Shown piece after piece: positions 8,104 to 16,867 of a DNA stretch of 64,000 nt. The stretch lies in contig NZ_CAJGYT010000001.1 of NCBI RefSeq assembly GCF_904846035.1, forward strand, positions 558,001 through 622,000, given 5' to 3'. How positions within the stretch are numbered: the stretch's first letter is position 1; each line of letters opens with the position of its first letter. This DNA is from Psychrobacter aestuarii (GTDB taxonomy: Bacteria > Pseudomonadota > Gammaproteobacteria > Pseudomonadales > Moraxellaceae). Below the pieces are notes generated by a model. The model worked only from the letters and a program-made list of their open reading frames with translations, was not told the DNA's origin and searched no databases. A program made the position numbers and the translations under genes.

Positions 8104-8817
8104 ATGACTGATATAAACATCCCTATGAGCAGCCGCGAACAAAAAAAACTCCAAACCCGACATGCGTTTTTTAATGCCGTTTTAGACTTGGGCATGGCAG
8201 GACAGTCCTTTAGTGCCATCAGCCTGCGCCAAATCACCCGTGAAGTGGGCGTGGTACCGACTGCGTTTTATCGCCATTTTGATGATATGGAAGCGTTAGG
8301 GCGCGCCTTGGTGGTCGAAGAGCTGGGCAGCACCATGGCGATTTTGCAAGAGCGCTTACAAATCGGGCGCAAGCGCAGCTTTGATAGACAGATTGCCAAG
8401 AGCATTCAGCTGTTTTTGCACACGGTCAGCGCCCAGCCACGCTATTGGCAGTTTTTGGTCAGTGAGCGTTTTGGCGGCTCAGAAGCGGTGCGCCGCGCTA
8501 TCAGCAACCTTATCAAAAGTTCAGGCAAAGTCTTGGGCGATGACTTGGGCTTGCAGCCTGCCTTTTCACACATCAGTAATTACGACCGCGTGCTGCTGGC
8601 TGAGGCGGGGATTAATCTGTTCTTTTCTTGGATTATCGATTGGCTGGAGCTGACCTATTCAGAAGATCACGATGACGAAGTCGATCTCGATGAGATTGAA
8701 CAAAAAAAGCAGGTCATGCTGCACAACTGTACCCGTCAGGCGCAGATGCTGTTTTATGGCGCGTACAATTGGAAATCGAGTGAAGAGACGCGCTTGTCAG
8801 ATGACGCGCCGCAATAA
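8104..8817 (+). CDS. fabR: TetR-family repressor of the FabR/DesT type
   Basis: A 237-residue TetR-family regulator. The N-terminal helix-turn-helix reads FSAISLRQITREVGVVPTAF followed by YRHF, very close to FabR of E. coli and DesT of Pseudomonas. Those proteins sense the ratio of unsaturated to saturated acyl chains and repress unsaturated fatty acid synthesis or desaturase genes. The C-terminal ligand domain contains FLVSERFGG, also typical. No desaturase or fabAB gene lies beside it, so its targets are distant. It starts 90 bases after dgt and converges on gspK, 18 bases away. The ATG at 8104 lacks a clear ribosome site; the ATG at 8125 is an alternative. The gene symbol is by family similarity. 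Confidence 0.8.
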   Translation: MTDINIPMSSREQKKLQTRHAFFNAVLDLGMAGQSFSAISLRQITREVGVVPTAFYRHFDDMEALGRALVVEELGSTMAILQERLQIGRKRSFDRQIAKSIQLFLHTVSAQPRYWQFLVSERFGGSEAVRRAISNLIKSSGKVLGDDLGLQPAFSHISNYDRVLLAEAGINLFFSWIIDWLELTYSEDHDDEVDLDEIEQKKQVMLHNCTRQAQMLFYGAYNWKSSEETRLSDDAPQ

Positions 8818-8835
8818 CTGTATATTGCATAGCGC

Positions 8836-9879
8836 TTAAAACAGCGGTCGAAACGCCCACAAGCGCTGGGATACCACACTGACCACCCGTGCGCGCTCAT
8901 CGCTCGCATTTGTCCCCGCTCCATTGATGCCCGCCCCTTGTTGCGCGGGTTTTTGTTTGGCAAGCAGTACGGTGGCAAAGCGTTGGCGCGTATTGGCATC
9001 GCGGCTGCCTGCTTCTCTGACGTTAATGAGTACCATAAAGGCACTGCTCTCTACTGACAATAAAGACGCGAGCGCTTTTTTGTTCTCATCATTGACCCCC
9101 ACAAACAGCGGCTGTGACCACAGCATATCGACCGACTCAAAGACGGGACGTGTGGCTGGCTGCATCAGTGTCATGAGCGCGGACGGCTCACCACCTGCTA
9201 CCAGCGCAGCGAGCAGTTCAGGACTGGCGGTATTGATATTAATGGGCACATAGTACGGCACCGCACTGATAAACGGCTGCAAGCGGGCAAAGCTGGCATC
9301 GTCCATCATCGGCAGCGATTGCAGCTCAGTGATATGGGCAAAGGACTGATTGGTAATCATGCTGTTGACGCTGCCCGTACTGCTGGCGGCTTGATATATT
9401 GCCTGTTCGTCGGCGCTATCGTTATGCACTTGGCTGTCGGGATCTTGGTAATCAAGGATGACAGTGGCAAGCTCAGGGTCGATGTCCAGCTGCTGCAATA
9501 ACCGCTCAAGTACCGCCAGCGCGGCTGTGTCTGCCTGTCCATCATGGTACAGATTATTGATATTAAAGCGGCTGCTCTCATCACGAATCTGAACCCCAAT
9601 ACGATGCTCGCCCAGCGGATAGTCATTGATTGGCTGTGCCCATGCGTCGGTGGCGCTGTCGGTCTGGTTCAGCTCGCTATCAGCACGTATCAGCGTTTGC
9701 GCGAGCACCGTACCTGTCTGAATGTCCGCCTGCATCTGGTCTTGGGTGAACACTAAGGCACTGCGGCGAATGACGATTTTTTGACTGGCGAGCATCGCGC
9801 CTGCCACCACAGTGATGCTGACCACCAGTAACAATACCGTCAGTAGCGCCATGCCGCGCTGATGACTGGGTGCGTTCAC
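8836..9879 (-). CDS. gspK: Type II secretion system minor pseudopilin GspK
   Basis: GspK caps the pseudopilus tip complex with GspI and GspJ in the periplasm. The 347-residue protein has the size typical of GspK and larger than other pseudopilins. Its prepilin leader is processed after Gly9 (QRG/MALLT) and leads into a long hydrophobic helix. The Glu at position +5 of other pseudopilins is replaced by Thr, which is normal for GspK. The mature part contains RIGVQIRDESSRFNINNLY and the NINTASPELLAAL helix-hairpin-helix-like motif. The start overlaps the end of gspJ by four bases, indicating translational coupling in the order gspH-gspI-gspJ-gspK. Confidence 0.93.
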   Translation of the reverse strand: MNAPSHQRGMALLTVLLLVVSITVVAGAMLASQKIVIRRSALVFTQDQMQADIQTGTVLAQTLIRADSELNQTDSATDAWAQPINDYPLGEHRIGVQIRDESSRFNINNLYHDGQADTAALAVLERLLQQLDIDPELATVILDYQDPDSQVHNDSADEQAIYQAASSTGSVNSMITNQSFAHITELQSLPMMDDASFARLQPFISAVPYYVPININTASPELLAALVAGGEPSALMTLMQPATRPVFESVDMLWSQPLFVGVNDENKKALASLLSVESSAFMVLINVREAGSRDANTRQRFATVLLAKQKPAQQGAGINGAGTNASDERARVVSVVSQRLWAFRPLF

Positions 9880-10742
9880 AAGCCTGCTCCTTGCGCGTTT
9901 TGCTCACGCACGATGCCGCCTGTATTATCCGTACTGTTTGTGGCTGGCGGCGCTGGGTTTGTGCCGCTAGTTCCATTTGTGCCACTGTTTGGCGCGCCGC
10001 TAGGATTGTTATTGCCAGCGTTATTTTTACCATTACCGCTATTGCCATTACTGCCGTTAGCATTCGGCGTATTGCTGACGATTTTAGGCACTTGTACAGG
10101 CTGCGGTGCTAGTGCCCAGCGCCATGTCAGCGGTAAGTTTTGATAGGTAAAAGACACGCCAATCCCTTGGGGCAATAGGATACGTTCGTTATTATTATCA
10201 TCTTGCGCAGTATTGGCAGTGCTTTCGTCAGGAAAACGCTCGCTCGCCTCAGGCACGTAGGCTTGCCAGCGTCCCTCACTGACGGCGGACAGCAGCACGC
10301 TATCAATGCTAACGTTATTATTCGTATCTAGACTGACGTACTGATGCCGTACCAACCGATTGTCCTCAAACGCATACGCCACGCGCTGCAGTGTCGGGCT
10401 GCTGCGATAGCGCGGGTCAGGGTCGGCAAAGCGTATGAACTCAACGCGGGTCGTATTCAGGGTTAAAAAAGGCATGGGCGCTATTTGCTTCGCGGGGTCA
10501 GGCGTACTGCTGGTCAGGGTATCCTCAGCCGTTAAAGCAGGATACGGCACCAGCTGCGCCATGTCTTGTTGCATCTGTAGATGACTGTATTGCACTGCTG
10601 CCAAGATATCGGCCTGTACTTGCGCCCGCTCGCGTGCTTTACTGACGCCATCAAATACCTGCCAGCCTGCCACCGCCAGCATGGAAAATATCACCATGGC
10701 GACCAGCAGCTCCAGTAAAGTAAACCCGCGCTGCTGCCTCAT
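9876..10742 (-). CDS. gspJ: Type II secretion system minor pseudopilin GspJ with Asn/Gly-rich tail
   Basis: Minor pseudopilin of the tip complex. The leader RQQRG is cleaved before FTLLELLVAMVIFSML, with Glu at +5 of the mature protein. The globular part contains the segments EFIRFADPD and RLVRHQYVSLD and ends near ISFTYQNLPLTWRWAL-type sequence. The protein is 288 residues, longer than the roughly 200 usual. The excess is a C-terminal low-complexity tail from about residue 233, built of Asn, Gly, Ser, Thr and Pro, with no counterpart I know in GspJ. It overlaps gspI upstream and gspK downstream by four bases each. Confidence 0.9.
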   Translation of the reverse strand: MRQQRGFTLLELLVAMVIFSMLAVAGWQVFDGVSKARERAQVQADILAAVQYSHLQMQQDMAQLVPYPALTAEDTLTSSTPDPAKQIAPMPFLTLNTTRVEFIRFADPDPRYRSSPTLQRVAYAFEDNRLVRHQYVSLDTNNNVSIDSVLLSAVSEGRWQAYVPEASERFPDESTANTAQDDNNNERILLPQGIGVSFTYQNLPLTWRWALAPQPVQVPKIVSNTPNANGSNGNSGNGKNNAGNNNPSGAPNSGTNGTSGTNPAPPATNSTDNTGGIVREQNAQGAGL

Positions 10743-11164
10743 GGCGCTGCCTGCTGCGGCAGAGTCACCGTGCCGATGGCTTGTTGGTCATTAATAAGAA
10801 GGATATTCAGCTCACTTGCCACGCTGCCCACTTGCCCATTGTCAATCGGCGCGACCGCTATCGTAACGGTTTTGACCGCAGGCGAGATGCTGTCTGCCGC
10901 ACGAATGGTGGTTTGCCAGTTGCGCCCTTGCTCAGTGACTTGTTTGCTTTGGTTGCCTGTGATGGGTGTTTTTTGCATGCGCAGGTCAGCTGCGGTATTT
11001 TGTGCCACAAAATGTGCCAAGGTCTGCGTGCGCAAGCGGTCAACCGAGAGCAAATAGGCACTGCTGGCACGCGATGCTGCCACAGCGACCACCGCCAAAA
11101 TAGCCAGTGCTACCATCACTTCAATCAAGGTAAAGCCGCGTTCGCGATTGCGTGTCTGCATCAT
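10739..11164 (-). CDS. gspI: Type II secretion system minor pseudopilin GspI
   Basis: GspI nucleates the pseudopilus tip by binding GspJ and GspK. The 141-residue protein has a short basic leader ending in Gly10, followed by FTLIEVMVALAILAVVA with the conserved Glu at +5. Length and the segment AQNTAADLRMQ fit the family. Twelve bases separate it from gspH upstream, and its stop overlaps the gspJ start (ATGA). Confidence 0.92.
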   Translation of the reverse strand: MMQTRNRERGFTLIEVMVALAILAVVAVAASRASSAYLLSVDRLRTQTLAHFVAQNTAADLRMQKTPITGNQSKQVTEQGRNWQTTIRAADSISPAVKTVTIAVAPIDNGQVGSVASELNILLINDQQAIGTVTLPQQAAP

Positions 11165-11176
11165 ACCGCCCCCAAG

Positions 11177-11842
11177 CTATTCTGCGCCCACATGCACGCG
11201 CCCATCGGGCAAGATGCGTATAACCTCGCCGACCAGTCGCGCATTGTAGCGTATCTCAATCGTCACAGGCGCCGCCTGCCCAGTACCGAACCACAAGACC
11301 TCAGGCACGCCGCTGGTAAACCAAGGCTGCAGCGTTTGCCCTTGTGCTGCGTTGGCGGCTGTCTCAAGAGATTGAACGCTGAGCGTCACGCCTTCAGGCA
11401 GCGGTGGCAAGTGAACATCAGGCGTCACCTGCCACGTGGGTTTGATGTCCTCTAGACCGCGCCCGCTGATATCCGCCGACAGCTCCATATTGTTTTTCGG
11501 CGGCTGTACTTGCGGCGTATGTTGATAGGCAGCATACGCATTGTCCAGCTGCACGATGACGGGTACGGTCTGCCCTTGTTGGTTTTGCAGCTGCATGCCC
11601 ATCGGCTGCATGCGCTCGGCGGAGAGCAAGCGCACATAGTCCAGCGTGTCGGTCACGTGCTCATAAAACGCCAAGTTTTTGCGCGCTTCACTGCTGCCCA
11701 CCGACAGCCCCACCACCGATGCAAAGACCGCCAAAATCACCACCACGACCACGACCTCCACCAACGTAAAGCCCGCCTGTGTGGCGAGCGGGCTTTGGCG
11801 GGCGATAGAGGGACGGCGTGCTGCATACATGGGCGGATACAT
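11177..11842 (-). CDS. gspH: Type II secretion system pseudopilin GspH
   Basis: First gene of the minor pseudopilin block. The prepilin cleavage site is Gly24/Phe25 in TQAGFTLVEVVVVVVILAVF, with Glu at +5, and the 221-residue length fits GspH. The frame stays open upstream to 12085, but that part runs antiparallel-free through the TetR gene in another frame and has no pseudopilin character. I therefore place the start at the ATG at 11842, with 11830 as an alternative; neither has a good Shine-Dalgarno sequence. The upstream tetR gene on the same strand ends 35 bases before, so gspHIJK may be read from the tetR promoter. GspG and the remaining T2SS genes are absent here. Confidence 0.85.
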   Translation of the reverse strand: MYPPMYAARRPSIARQSPLATQAGFTLVEVVVVVVILAVFASVVGLSVGSSEARKNLAFYEHVTDTLDYVRLLSAERMQPMGMQLQNQQGQTVPVIVQLDNAYAAYQHTPQVQPPKNNMELSADISGRGLEDIKPTWQVTPDVHLPPLPEGVTLSVQSLETAANAAQGQTLQPWFTSGVPEVLWFGTGQAAPVTIEIRYNARLVGEVIRILPDGRVHVGAE

Positions 11843-11876
11843 CGCAGTTAGAGGGGGCTCAATCCTTAGGTATCGC

Positions 11877-12566
11877 TTAATAGGTGGTATTGCGGTGCGC
11901 TTCAGACTCGGTCTCGATTTGCTCGACCAGCTCTTGTATGTCGCTGTCCTCAACCGCCTCATCATGCGCGTAGGTGGGATAATGGCTTGGCAACTCAAGG
12001 ATTTGCATAATAAAGGCATAGCGCAGTGTGTCGCGGCGTCCCAGATAGCGCTGATAAAAGCTGGAATTGAGCAGACCTGCGCCACCTTGCCCCAGCGCCC
12101 AAATGGAAGACAAGTAGTCGCGCGTACTCATGCTGCTGCGCTCGTCTTGCAAATAAGCGCTTGCGATATCAATGAGGCGCTTCATACGCTGGCGGCGAAT
12201 GTCATACAGCTCGCCGAACAAGCGGTTCAGCCCCGTCACAGAGGCGGCAAGGCGCTCTTCGATTTGGTTTAGCAGCATCGCCTTTTGCGGGTTTAGCAGC
12301 TGCTGAAAAATCATCCGTGCCACCCCTGCTGAGGGCGAGTCGTCAATATTGTTAATGGCGAACAGCTGCTCTTCGTAGCGAATGATGATGCGCAAATACA
12401 GCTCATCTTTGCTCGAAAAATGCTTATACAGTGTGCCTTTTGCCAAGTCGAGTTGCTCTGCCAAATGGTCCAAAGTAATGTCGCCATCGCCTGAGTCTAA
12501 TAACAGCTGCTCAGCGGTCGCTAAAATGGTTTCTTCACGGATTTTAAATTGTTGTTGACGACTCAT
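11877..12566 (-). CDS. TetR/AcrR-family transcriptional regulator
   Basis: A 229-residue regulator with a classical N-terminal TetR helix-turn-helix, ITLDHLAEQLDLAKGTLYKH then FSSKDEL (residues about 30-57). The C-terminal ligand-binding region has no feature that identifies the effector and ends in an acidic tail. An AGGAGAA-like Shine-Dalgarno sequence sits just upstream of the start at 12566. A palindrome, ATGACTGGCTAGTCAT, lies 87 bases upstream and is a probable autoregulatory operator. It is followed on the same strand by gspH. A dyad of similar design lies upstream of the FadL-like porin gene in this window, so fatty acid or hydrophobic-compound sensing is one hypothesis. Confidence 0.88.
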   Translation of the reverse strand: MSRQQQFKIREETILATAEQLLLDSGDGDITLDHLAEQLDLAKGTLYKHFSSKDELYLRIIIRYEEQLFAINNIDDSPSAGVARMIFQQLLNPQKAMLLNQIEERLAASVTGLNRLFGELYDIRRQRMKRLIDIASAYLQDERSSMSTRDYLSSIWALGQGGAGLLNSSFYQRYLGRRDTLRYAFIMQILELPSHYPTYAHDEAVEDSDIQELVEQIETESEAHRNTTY

Positions 12567-12652
12567 AGGTTCTCCTAACGCCCCTCAATACCAAGTGGGC
12601 AGATGCAGCTTTTATTGTCCATAATGGCCGCTTTTGTTATCGGCTCTATAAA

Positions 12653-12668
12653 ATGACTGGCTAGTCAT
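12653..12668. promoter_or_regulatory. Palindromic operator candidate upstream of tetR
   Basis: ATGACTGGCTAGTCAT pairs at seven of eight positions and sits between the tetR start (12566) and the tatD stop (12681). The position suits autoregulation by the TetR protein. Core TGAC-N6-GTCA. Confidence 0.55.
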
Positions 12669-12680
12669 AGCATAGCGATT

Positions 12681-13469
12681 CTAGGCATATTGCGCCAGTA
12701 GATTCTCAAAGTTTTTTGTGGTCAATTGTCCAATCTCTTCTTTGCTACAACCGAACAAGTCGCCAAGGCACGCCGCCACATATGGCACATACGCAGGCTC
12801 ATTGGGCTTGCCGCGTTTGGGCACTGGCGCAAGATAAGGGCTGTCGGTCTCAATCAGTAGGCGGTCTTTGGGCACTTGTCGTGCCACATCGCGCAGGCTT
12901 TGTGCTTTTTTAAAGCTGACAATGCCCGAAAACGAGATATAAAAACCCAAATCCAGCGCCGCTTTTGCCGTTTCCCAATCTTCGGTGAAGCAATGAATGA
13001 TGCCGTGCTCCGCTTTTTCGGCGCGCAAGATATCAATGGTATCGTGCTTGGCTTCACGGGTATGCACGATAAGCGGTTTTTTAAGGGTTTGGCTGGCATG
13101 AATGTGACGCGCCAGACTTGCTTGCTGCTCGCGCTTGTTGTCCTCCGACCAATAATAATCTAGCCCCGTCTCGCCGATGGCCCAGACGGTATCGCTTGCC
13201 GCCATGTCGGTTAAGCGCTCATGGGTCGCCGATTGCAACACACTGACATCCTCGCACGGATGAATGCCCACGCTCATACCCAGATTCAGCGTCTCATCGC
13301 CATAGGTATCGACGATGTTTTTGATGGTGTCGTGCTCGGCAAAGTCGCACATAATCGCCATCGCACGGCTGACATTGGCGGCTTTCATCGCATCGATAAC
13401 GCGTGATAGCTCGCCATCATGCGCGGTCAAATCCAAATGGTTTAAATGACAATGACTGTCTGTAAACAT
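12681..13469 (-). CDS. TatD-family metal-dependent hydrolase (YcfH type)
   Basis: A 262-residue TIM-barrel amidohydrolase of the TatD family, which includes metal-dependent DNases. Metal and catalytic residues are all present: DSHCHLNHLDL at the N-terminus, AIGETGLDYYW with the bridging Glu, IVHTREA, GIIHCFTED, and ETDSPYLAP near the C-terminus. The E. coli relative YcfH lies beside holB in many genomes; here it stands alone between tetR and gspE. AGAGCAG precedes the ATG at 13469. The symbol is left blank because TatD, YcfH and YjjV paralogs cannot be separated reliably by eye. Confidence 0.9.
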   Translation of the reverse strand: MFTDSHCHLNHLDLTAHDGELSRVIDAMKAANVSRAMAIMCDFAEHDTIKNIVDTYGDETLNLGMSVGIHPCEDVSVLQSATHERLTDMAASDTVWAIGETGLDYYWSEDNKREQQASLARHIHASQTLKKPLIVHTREAKHDTIDILRAEKAEHGIIHCFTEDWETAKAALDLGFYISFSGIVSFKKAQSLRDVARQVPKDRLLIETDSPYLAPVPKRGKPNEPAYVPYVAACLGDLFGCSKEEIGQLTTKNFENLLAQYA

Positions 13470-13853
13470 AACTGCTCTCGTTGCTTATTTAAAAATGAAA
13501 TCAAAAGGCTAAAAAAACATGCTTAACGCCTCATAGCCAAGATATATACTCAAAAAGATGACTGGTCTAATACATCAGCTGCCGATACTAAGCGAATACT
13601 GAGCGAAAACGTGCGGGCAAACCGTACTGTCTGCCCGATTCTCTACCACGCACATCAGCGACTGTTATGTGCCAATCTTATGATAATCGCCGCTTCGCTG
13701 CCCTGCCGTATGTTACCACTTTGGCAAGTTTCATTGTGCCCACTCAGCAAATTTCAAGCGCGTCGCCAGTATTTACATAGCTTGCTCGATGAATCCATAT
13801 CTGCCAGCCAATGACCTTGCCTGCTGACAGCATACCTATCGTGGGTGTCCCTA
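13470..13853. other. Intergenic region between tatD and gspE
   Basis: No gene is supported here; a short open frame at 13611-13814 has no start signal or recognisable content. ATGACTGGTCTAAT at 13558-13571 shares its first eight bases with the tetR operator candidate and also sits about 88 bases upstream of a start codon (tatD), but its second half is not palindromic. No terminator for gspE is evident. Confidence 0.4.
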
Positions 13854-15629
13854 TTATGTCAGCGGTACGACACGCAGCACCTCTTCGATGGTGGTGACGC
13901 CCTCGCTGATGCGTTTTGCGCCCGACAAACGCAGCGGCTGCACCCCTTCTTTGTATGCCTGCTGCTTGAGCGTATCGACACTGGCGTCTTCGGCCACCAG
14001 TTTTTTGAGCGTATTGGACAGCGGCATCATCTCATAAATACCCACCCGCCCTTGATAGCCTGTATTGCGGCACTGCTCACAGCCGACCGCCTGATAGATT
14101 TGCGCAGGCAGCGGCGCGCGCCATGGCTGGGTCAGCTCTTGCCACTGAGTCGCAAGCTCACTGTCAGCGCTCAGCGTCACCGCCGTTTTGCAATGCGGGC
14201 ACAATGTGCGCAGCAAGCGCTGCGCCATCACCCCAAGAATGGTGGCAGAGGTCAAAAATGGCTGCACGCCCAAATCATGCAGGCGCGTCAAGGAGCTGGG
14301 CGCATCGTTGGTGTGTAGTGTGGACAGCACCAGATGCCCTGTCAGCGAGGCTTGTACCGCCATGTTCGCCGTCTCGCTGTCGCGAATCTCACCAACCATA
14401 ATGATATCAGGGTCTTGACGCATTAAGGAGCGAATACCATCGACAAAATGCAAACCAATGCTGGGGTTGACCTGCATTTGGTTAAATGACGGCTCAATCA
14501 TCTCAATCGGGTCTTCAATCGTGCAGACATTCACCTGCTCGGTCGCCAGCTGCTTGAGCGTGCTGTACAAAGTGGTCGTCTTGCCCGAGCCCGTCGGTCC
14601 TGTCACCAGAATAATGCCGTTTGGGTGCGCGGTCAGCGTGTGCCAAGTCGTCAGCTGCTTGCCTGACAGCCCCAGCTGCGCAAACGAGCGCACCAATACT
14701 TCAGGGTCAAACACACGCATCACCAGTTTTTCACCAAAGGCGGTGGGCATGGTCGACAGACGCAGCTCGGTTTCCATGCCGTTTGGCATGCGTGTTTTTA
14801 GGCGTCCATCTTGCGGTTTGCGCTTTTCAGCGACGTTTAGCCTGCCTAAGATTTTAATACGCGCGGTCACCGCAACGATAATGGCTACGGGCATTTCATA
14901 CACCGTATGCAGCACGCCATCAATCCGAAAACGCACCTTGCCCGTATCGCGGCGCGGCTCTAAGTGAATGTCACTTGCCCGCTGCTCAAAGGCATATTGC
15001 AAGAGCCAATCCACCACACGCACGATGTGCTGATCATTGGCATCGGGGTTGGTGTTGTCACCGAGCTGCAACAGCGCCTCGACGTTGGTCACATCGGCGG
15101 CGGCCTTTTTGTGCACGTTGGTCGCATTGGCGATGGCTTGGGTGACTTGATAAAACTCTTGGCGATAGCGATTGATTTGTAGCGGGCTGATATACACCGT
15201 ACGGTACGCACGCGCGCCGATGATTTTTTCGATATTGGCATGCCAGTCGGTATAAAACGGCTGGTCAGTACCGATTAACACCTCTTGCGCGTTGATGGCG
15301 ATGGGTAAGATATATTGCGAGCGCGCGTATTCAAAGGACATCACCTGCGTGATGGCAGGCACATCGACCTTGAGCGGGTCAATCCGTACCACGGGCAGAT
15401 TTGCTTTTTTTGCCAGCCACTGGTTGAGCCACACCAGCGTCAGCTTTTGCTCAGGCTCATACGGATTTGGCAGTCCAAAATCACTGATGGTAATCAGCGG
15501 ATGCTGCCCTTTTTCGCGCCGACTGGTCATCACCAGATTGTAGCTGCGGTGGTCAATCACACGCTCTGCCAACAGCTCATCCAAGCACCAACGCAAATCA
15601 ATCAGCAATGAAAACTCAGGCGCTGCCAT
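13854..15629 (-). CDS. gspE: Type II secretion system ATPase GspE
   Basis: Cytoplasmic hexameric ATPase that drives pseudopilus assembly. The 591-residue protein has an N-terminal GspE/PilB domain that docks to GspL. The catalytic core follows, with Walker A GPTGSGKTT near residues 342-350, the Asp box EDPIEM, Walker B DIIMVGEIRDSET, and the His box STLHTNDA. A four-cysteine zinc finger (CPHCK ... CEQCRNTGYQG) near residues 490-535 is typical of GspE. PilB homologs are similar, but the neighbouring gsp pseudopilin genes and overall layout favour GspE. No gspF follows, so the system is scattered across the chromosome. Confidence 0.88.
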   Translation of the reverse strand: MAAPEFSLLIDLRWCLDELLAERVIDHRSYNLVMTSRREKGQHPLITISDFGLPNPYEPEQKLTLVWLNQWLAKKANLPVVRIDPLKVDVPAITQVMSFEYARSQYILPIAINAQEVLIGTDQPFYTDWHANIEKIIGARAYRTVYISPLQINRYRQEFYQVTQAIANATNVHKKAAADVTNVEALLQLGDNTNPDANDQHIVRVVDWLLQYAFEQRASDIHLEPRRDTGKVRFRIDGVLHTVYEMPVAIIVAVTARIKILGRLNVAEKRKPQDGRLKTRMPNGMETELRLSTMPTAFGEKLVMRVFDPEVLVRSFAQLGLSGKQLTTWHTLTAHPNGIILVTGPTGSGKTTTLYSTLKQLATEQVNVCTIEDPIEMIEPSFNQMQVNPSIGLHFVDGIRSLMRQDPDIIMVGEIRDSETANMAVQASLTGHLVLSTLHTNDAPSSLTRLHDLGVQPFLTSATILGVMAQRLLRTLCPHCKTAVTLSADSELATQWQELTQPWRAPLPAQIYQAVGCEQCRNTGYQGRVGIYEMMPLSNTLKKLVAEDASVDTLKQQAYKEGVQPLRLSGAKRISEGVTTIEEVLRVVPLT

Positions 15630-15768
15630 AGCGGTCCTTAATCATGATAATAAAGCCCTATGATGACGCGCAGGCGCTTGAATTGCAATCACTCGCACGC
15701 CATCTGAACGCGTTGAAATGCACTTTTGTGCAATATACCGACAGTTGGTTAATAAGAATACATAAGCA

Positions 15769-16518
15769 TCAATACAAGCCGATGGCATCAATGACAAGCG
15801 CGCCATCGTCCGCTTGGCAAAACTGCACATCCACGCATTTATAACGCATCACAAACAGGCTGCCGACCTCATCGCGGCGATACGCGGGGCGCGGGTCTTG
15901 CGCAATCAGCGCGGTAATGTGCGCCAAATCTGCGGCGACTAACGGCACCTGCGTGGGCATCGTCTCGGCAGGTGTCTTGTGCAGACAGGCTGCAAACTGC
16001 TCTTTTGCCTCAAAAGAGACCCGTACCGCGTGCTGCGTGGGCGGCTCTGGCGCAAAGCCGCTTACGGCATCGCCAATAGCATCGCTATAGCGAATGTATG
16101 GCTTGATATCCACAATCGGCGTGCCCTCAATCATATCTGCGCCCTGAAGATGCAGCTGCACGCGCCCATCGACCACTTGCACGGATGCAAGCGCCACCAC
16201 CGACAGCCCAAGCCCTGAGGGGCGATACATACTGCGACTGGCGAACACGCCGATTTTTTGATTGCCGCCCAGTCTTGGCGGACGTACCTGACTGCGAAAC
16301 GGCGCATCCGCCGCTTGCGGGCGGTTTTTATGAAACTGCCAACTGACCCAAATGTGCGAAAATGCCTCTAACCCCACGAATGCCGCTGGGTCTGCATACG
16401 GCGGCAGCATCTCAATGATACTGGGCACAGCCACCAGATTGGGCTGTCTTGGCGCGCCGAACTTTTGTGACAATGGTGAGCGATGATAACCGATAATCGG
16501 CAGCGCATGGCTTGGCAT
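15769..16518 (-). CDS. trmO: tRNA (N6-threonylcarbamoyladenosine(37)-N6)-methyltransferase TrmO
   Basis: SAM-dependent enzyme that adds the N6-methyl group to t6A37 of certain threonine tRNAs (YaeB/TsaA family). Family blocks are clear: GYHRSPLSQKFGAPRQ near the N-terminus, FSHIWVSWQFH, RPPRLGGNQKIGVFASRS, YRPSGLGLSVV, and the C-terminal QDPRPAYRR. The last two-thirds form the usual beta-barrel plus a small C-terminal domain. The frame is open to 16575, but AAGGA lies eight bases upstream of the ATG at 16518 and the N-terminal MPSHALPIIGYH fits the family, so the start is placed there (249 residues). Confidence 0.92.
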   Translation of the reverse strand: MPSHALPIIGYHRSPLSQKFGAPRQPNLVAVPSIIEMLPPYADPAAFVGLEAFSHIWVSWQFHKNRPQAADAPFRSQVRPPRLGGNQKIGVFASRSMYRPSGLGLSVVALASVQVVDGRVQLHLQGADMIEGTPIVDIKPYIRYSDAIGDAVSGFAPEPPTQHAVRVSFEAKEQFAACLHKTPAETMPTQVPLVAADLAHITALIAQDPRPAYRRDEVGSLFVMRYKCVDVQFCQADDGALVIDAIGLY

Positions 16519-16867
16519 GACGTATCCTTGTGTGACTCTGTTGTATAATCGCGTCAATGCACCATAATGACACATATCTCGCTAACGATATTCCATTTTA
16601 TCATGCCGCTTGCGTCTCGCTTGGCGGATTTTTATTTTAAAGTTTGTTATGATGAGCGGGAATATCTATTGAGAACGACTCACATCTGCCAAACGGTATG
16701 TCCTATTGATATGCCGCGCAGGTGTGTCGGCTGTGTAAGGTCAACCCCCTATTGGCGTACTGGGCAGCGTCCCTATGCAAATCCTTTGCCCGACGCATCT
16801 TCTTGACCTTAATCATACGCAGATACCTTTTTATTTTATACCATAACAGGTCATTAACGAGGACTTT
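16519..16867. other. Divergent intergenic region between trmO and fpr
   Basis: Holds the ribosome binding sites of both flanking genes and presumably their promoters. Several short frames have no coding character. TTGACC at 16803-16808 could be a -35 element for fpr, but no well-spaced -10 accompanies it. I see no terminator or operator palindrome. Confidence 0.4.

Noticed and set aside
10781..11455. 224-codon plus-strand frame opposite gspI and gspH
   Set aside because: It lies antisense to two genes with clear prepilin signals and encodes no recognisable protein.
11843..12085. N-terminal extension of gspH to 302 residues
   Set aside because: The extra 81 residues overlap tetR in another frame and would place the prepilin leader in the middle of the protein.
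14458..14967. 169-codon plus-strand frame opposite gspE
   Set aside because: It is the antisense of the conserved GspE ATPase core.
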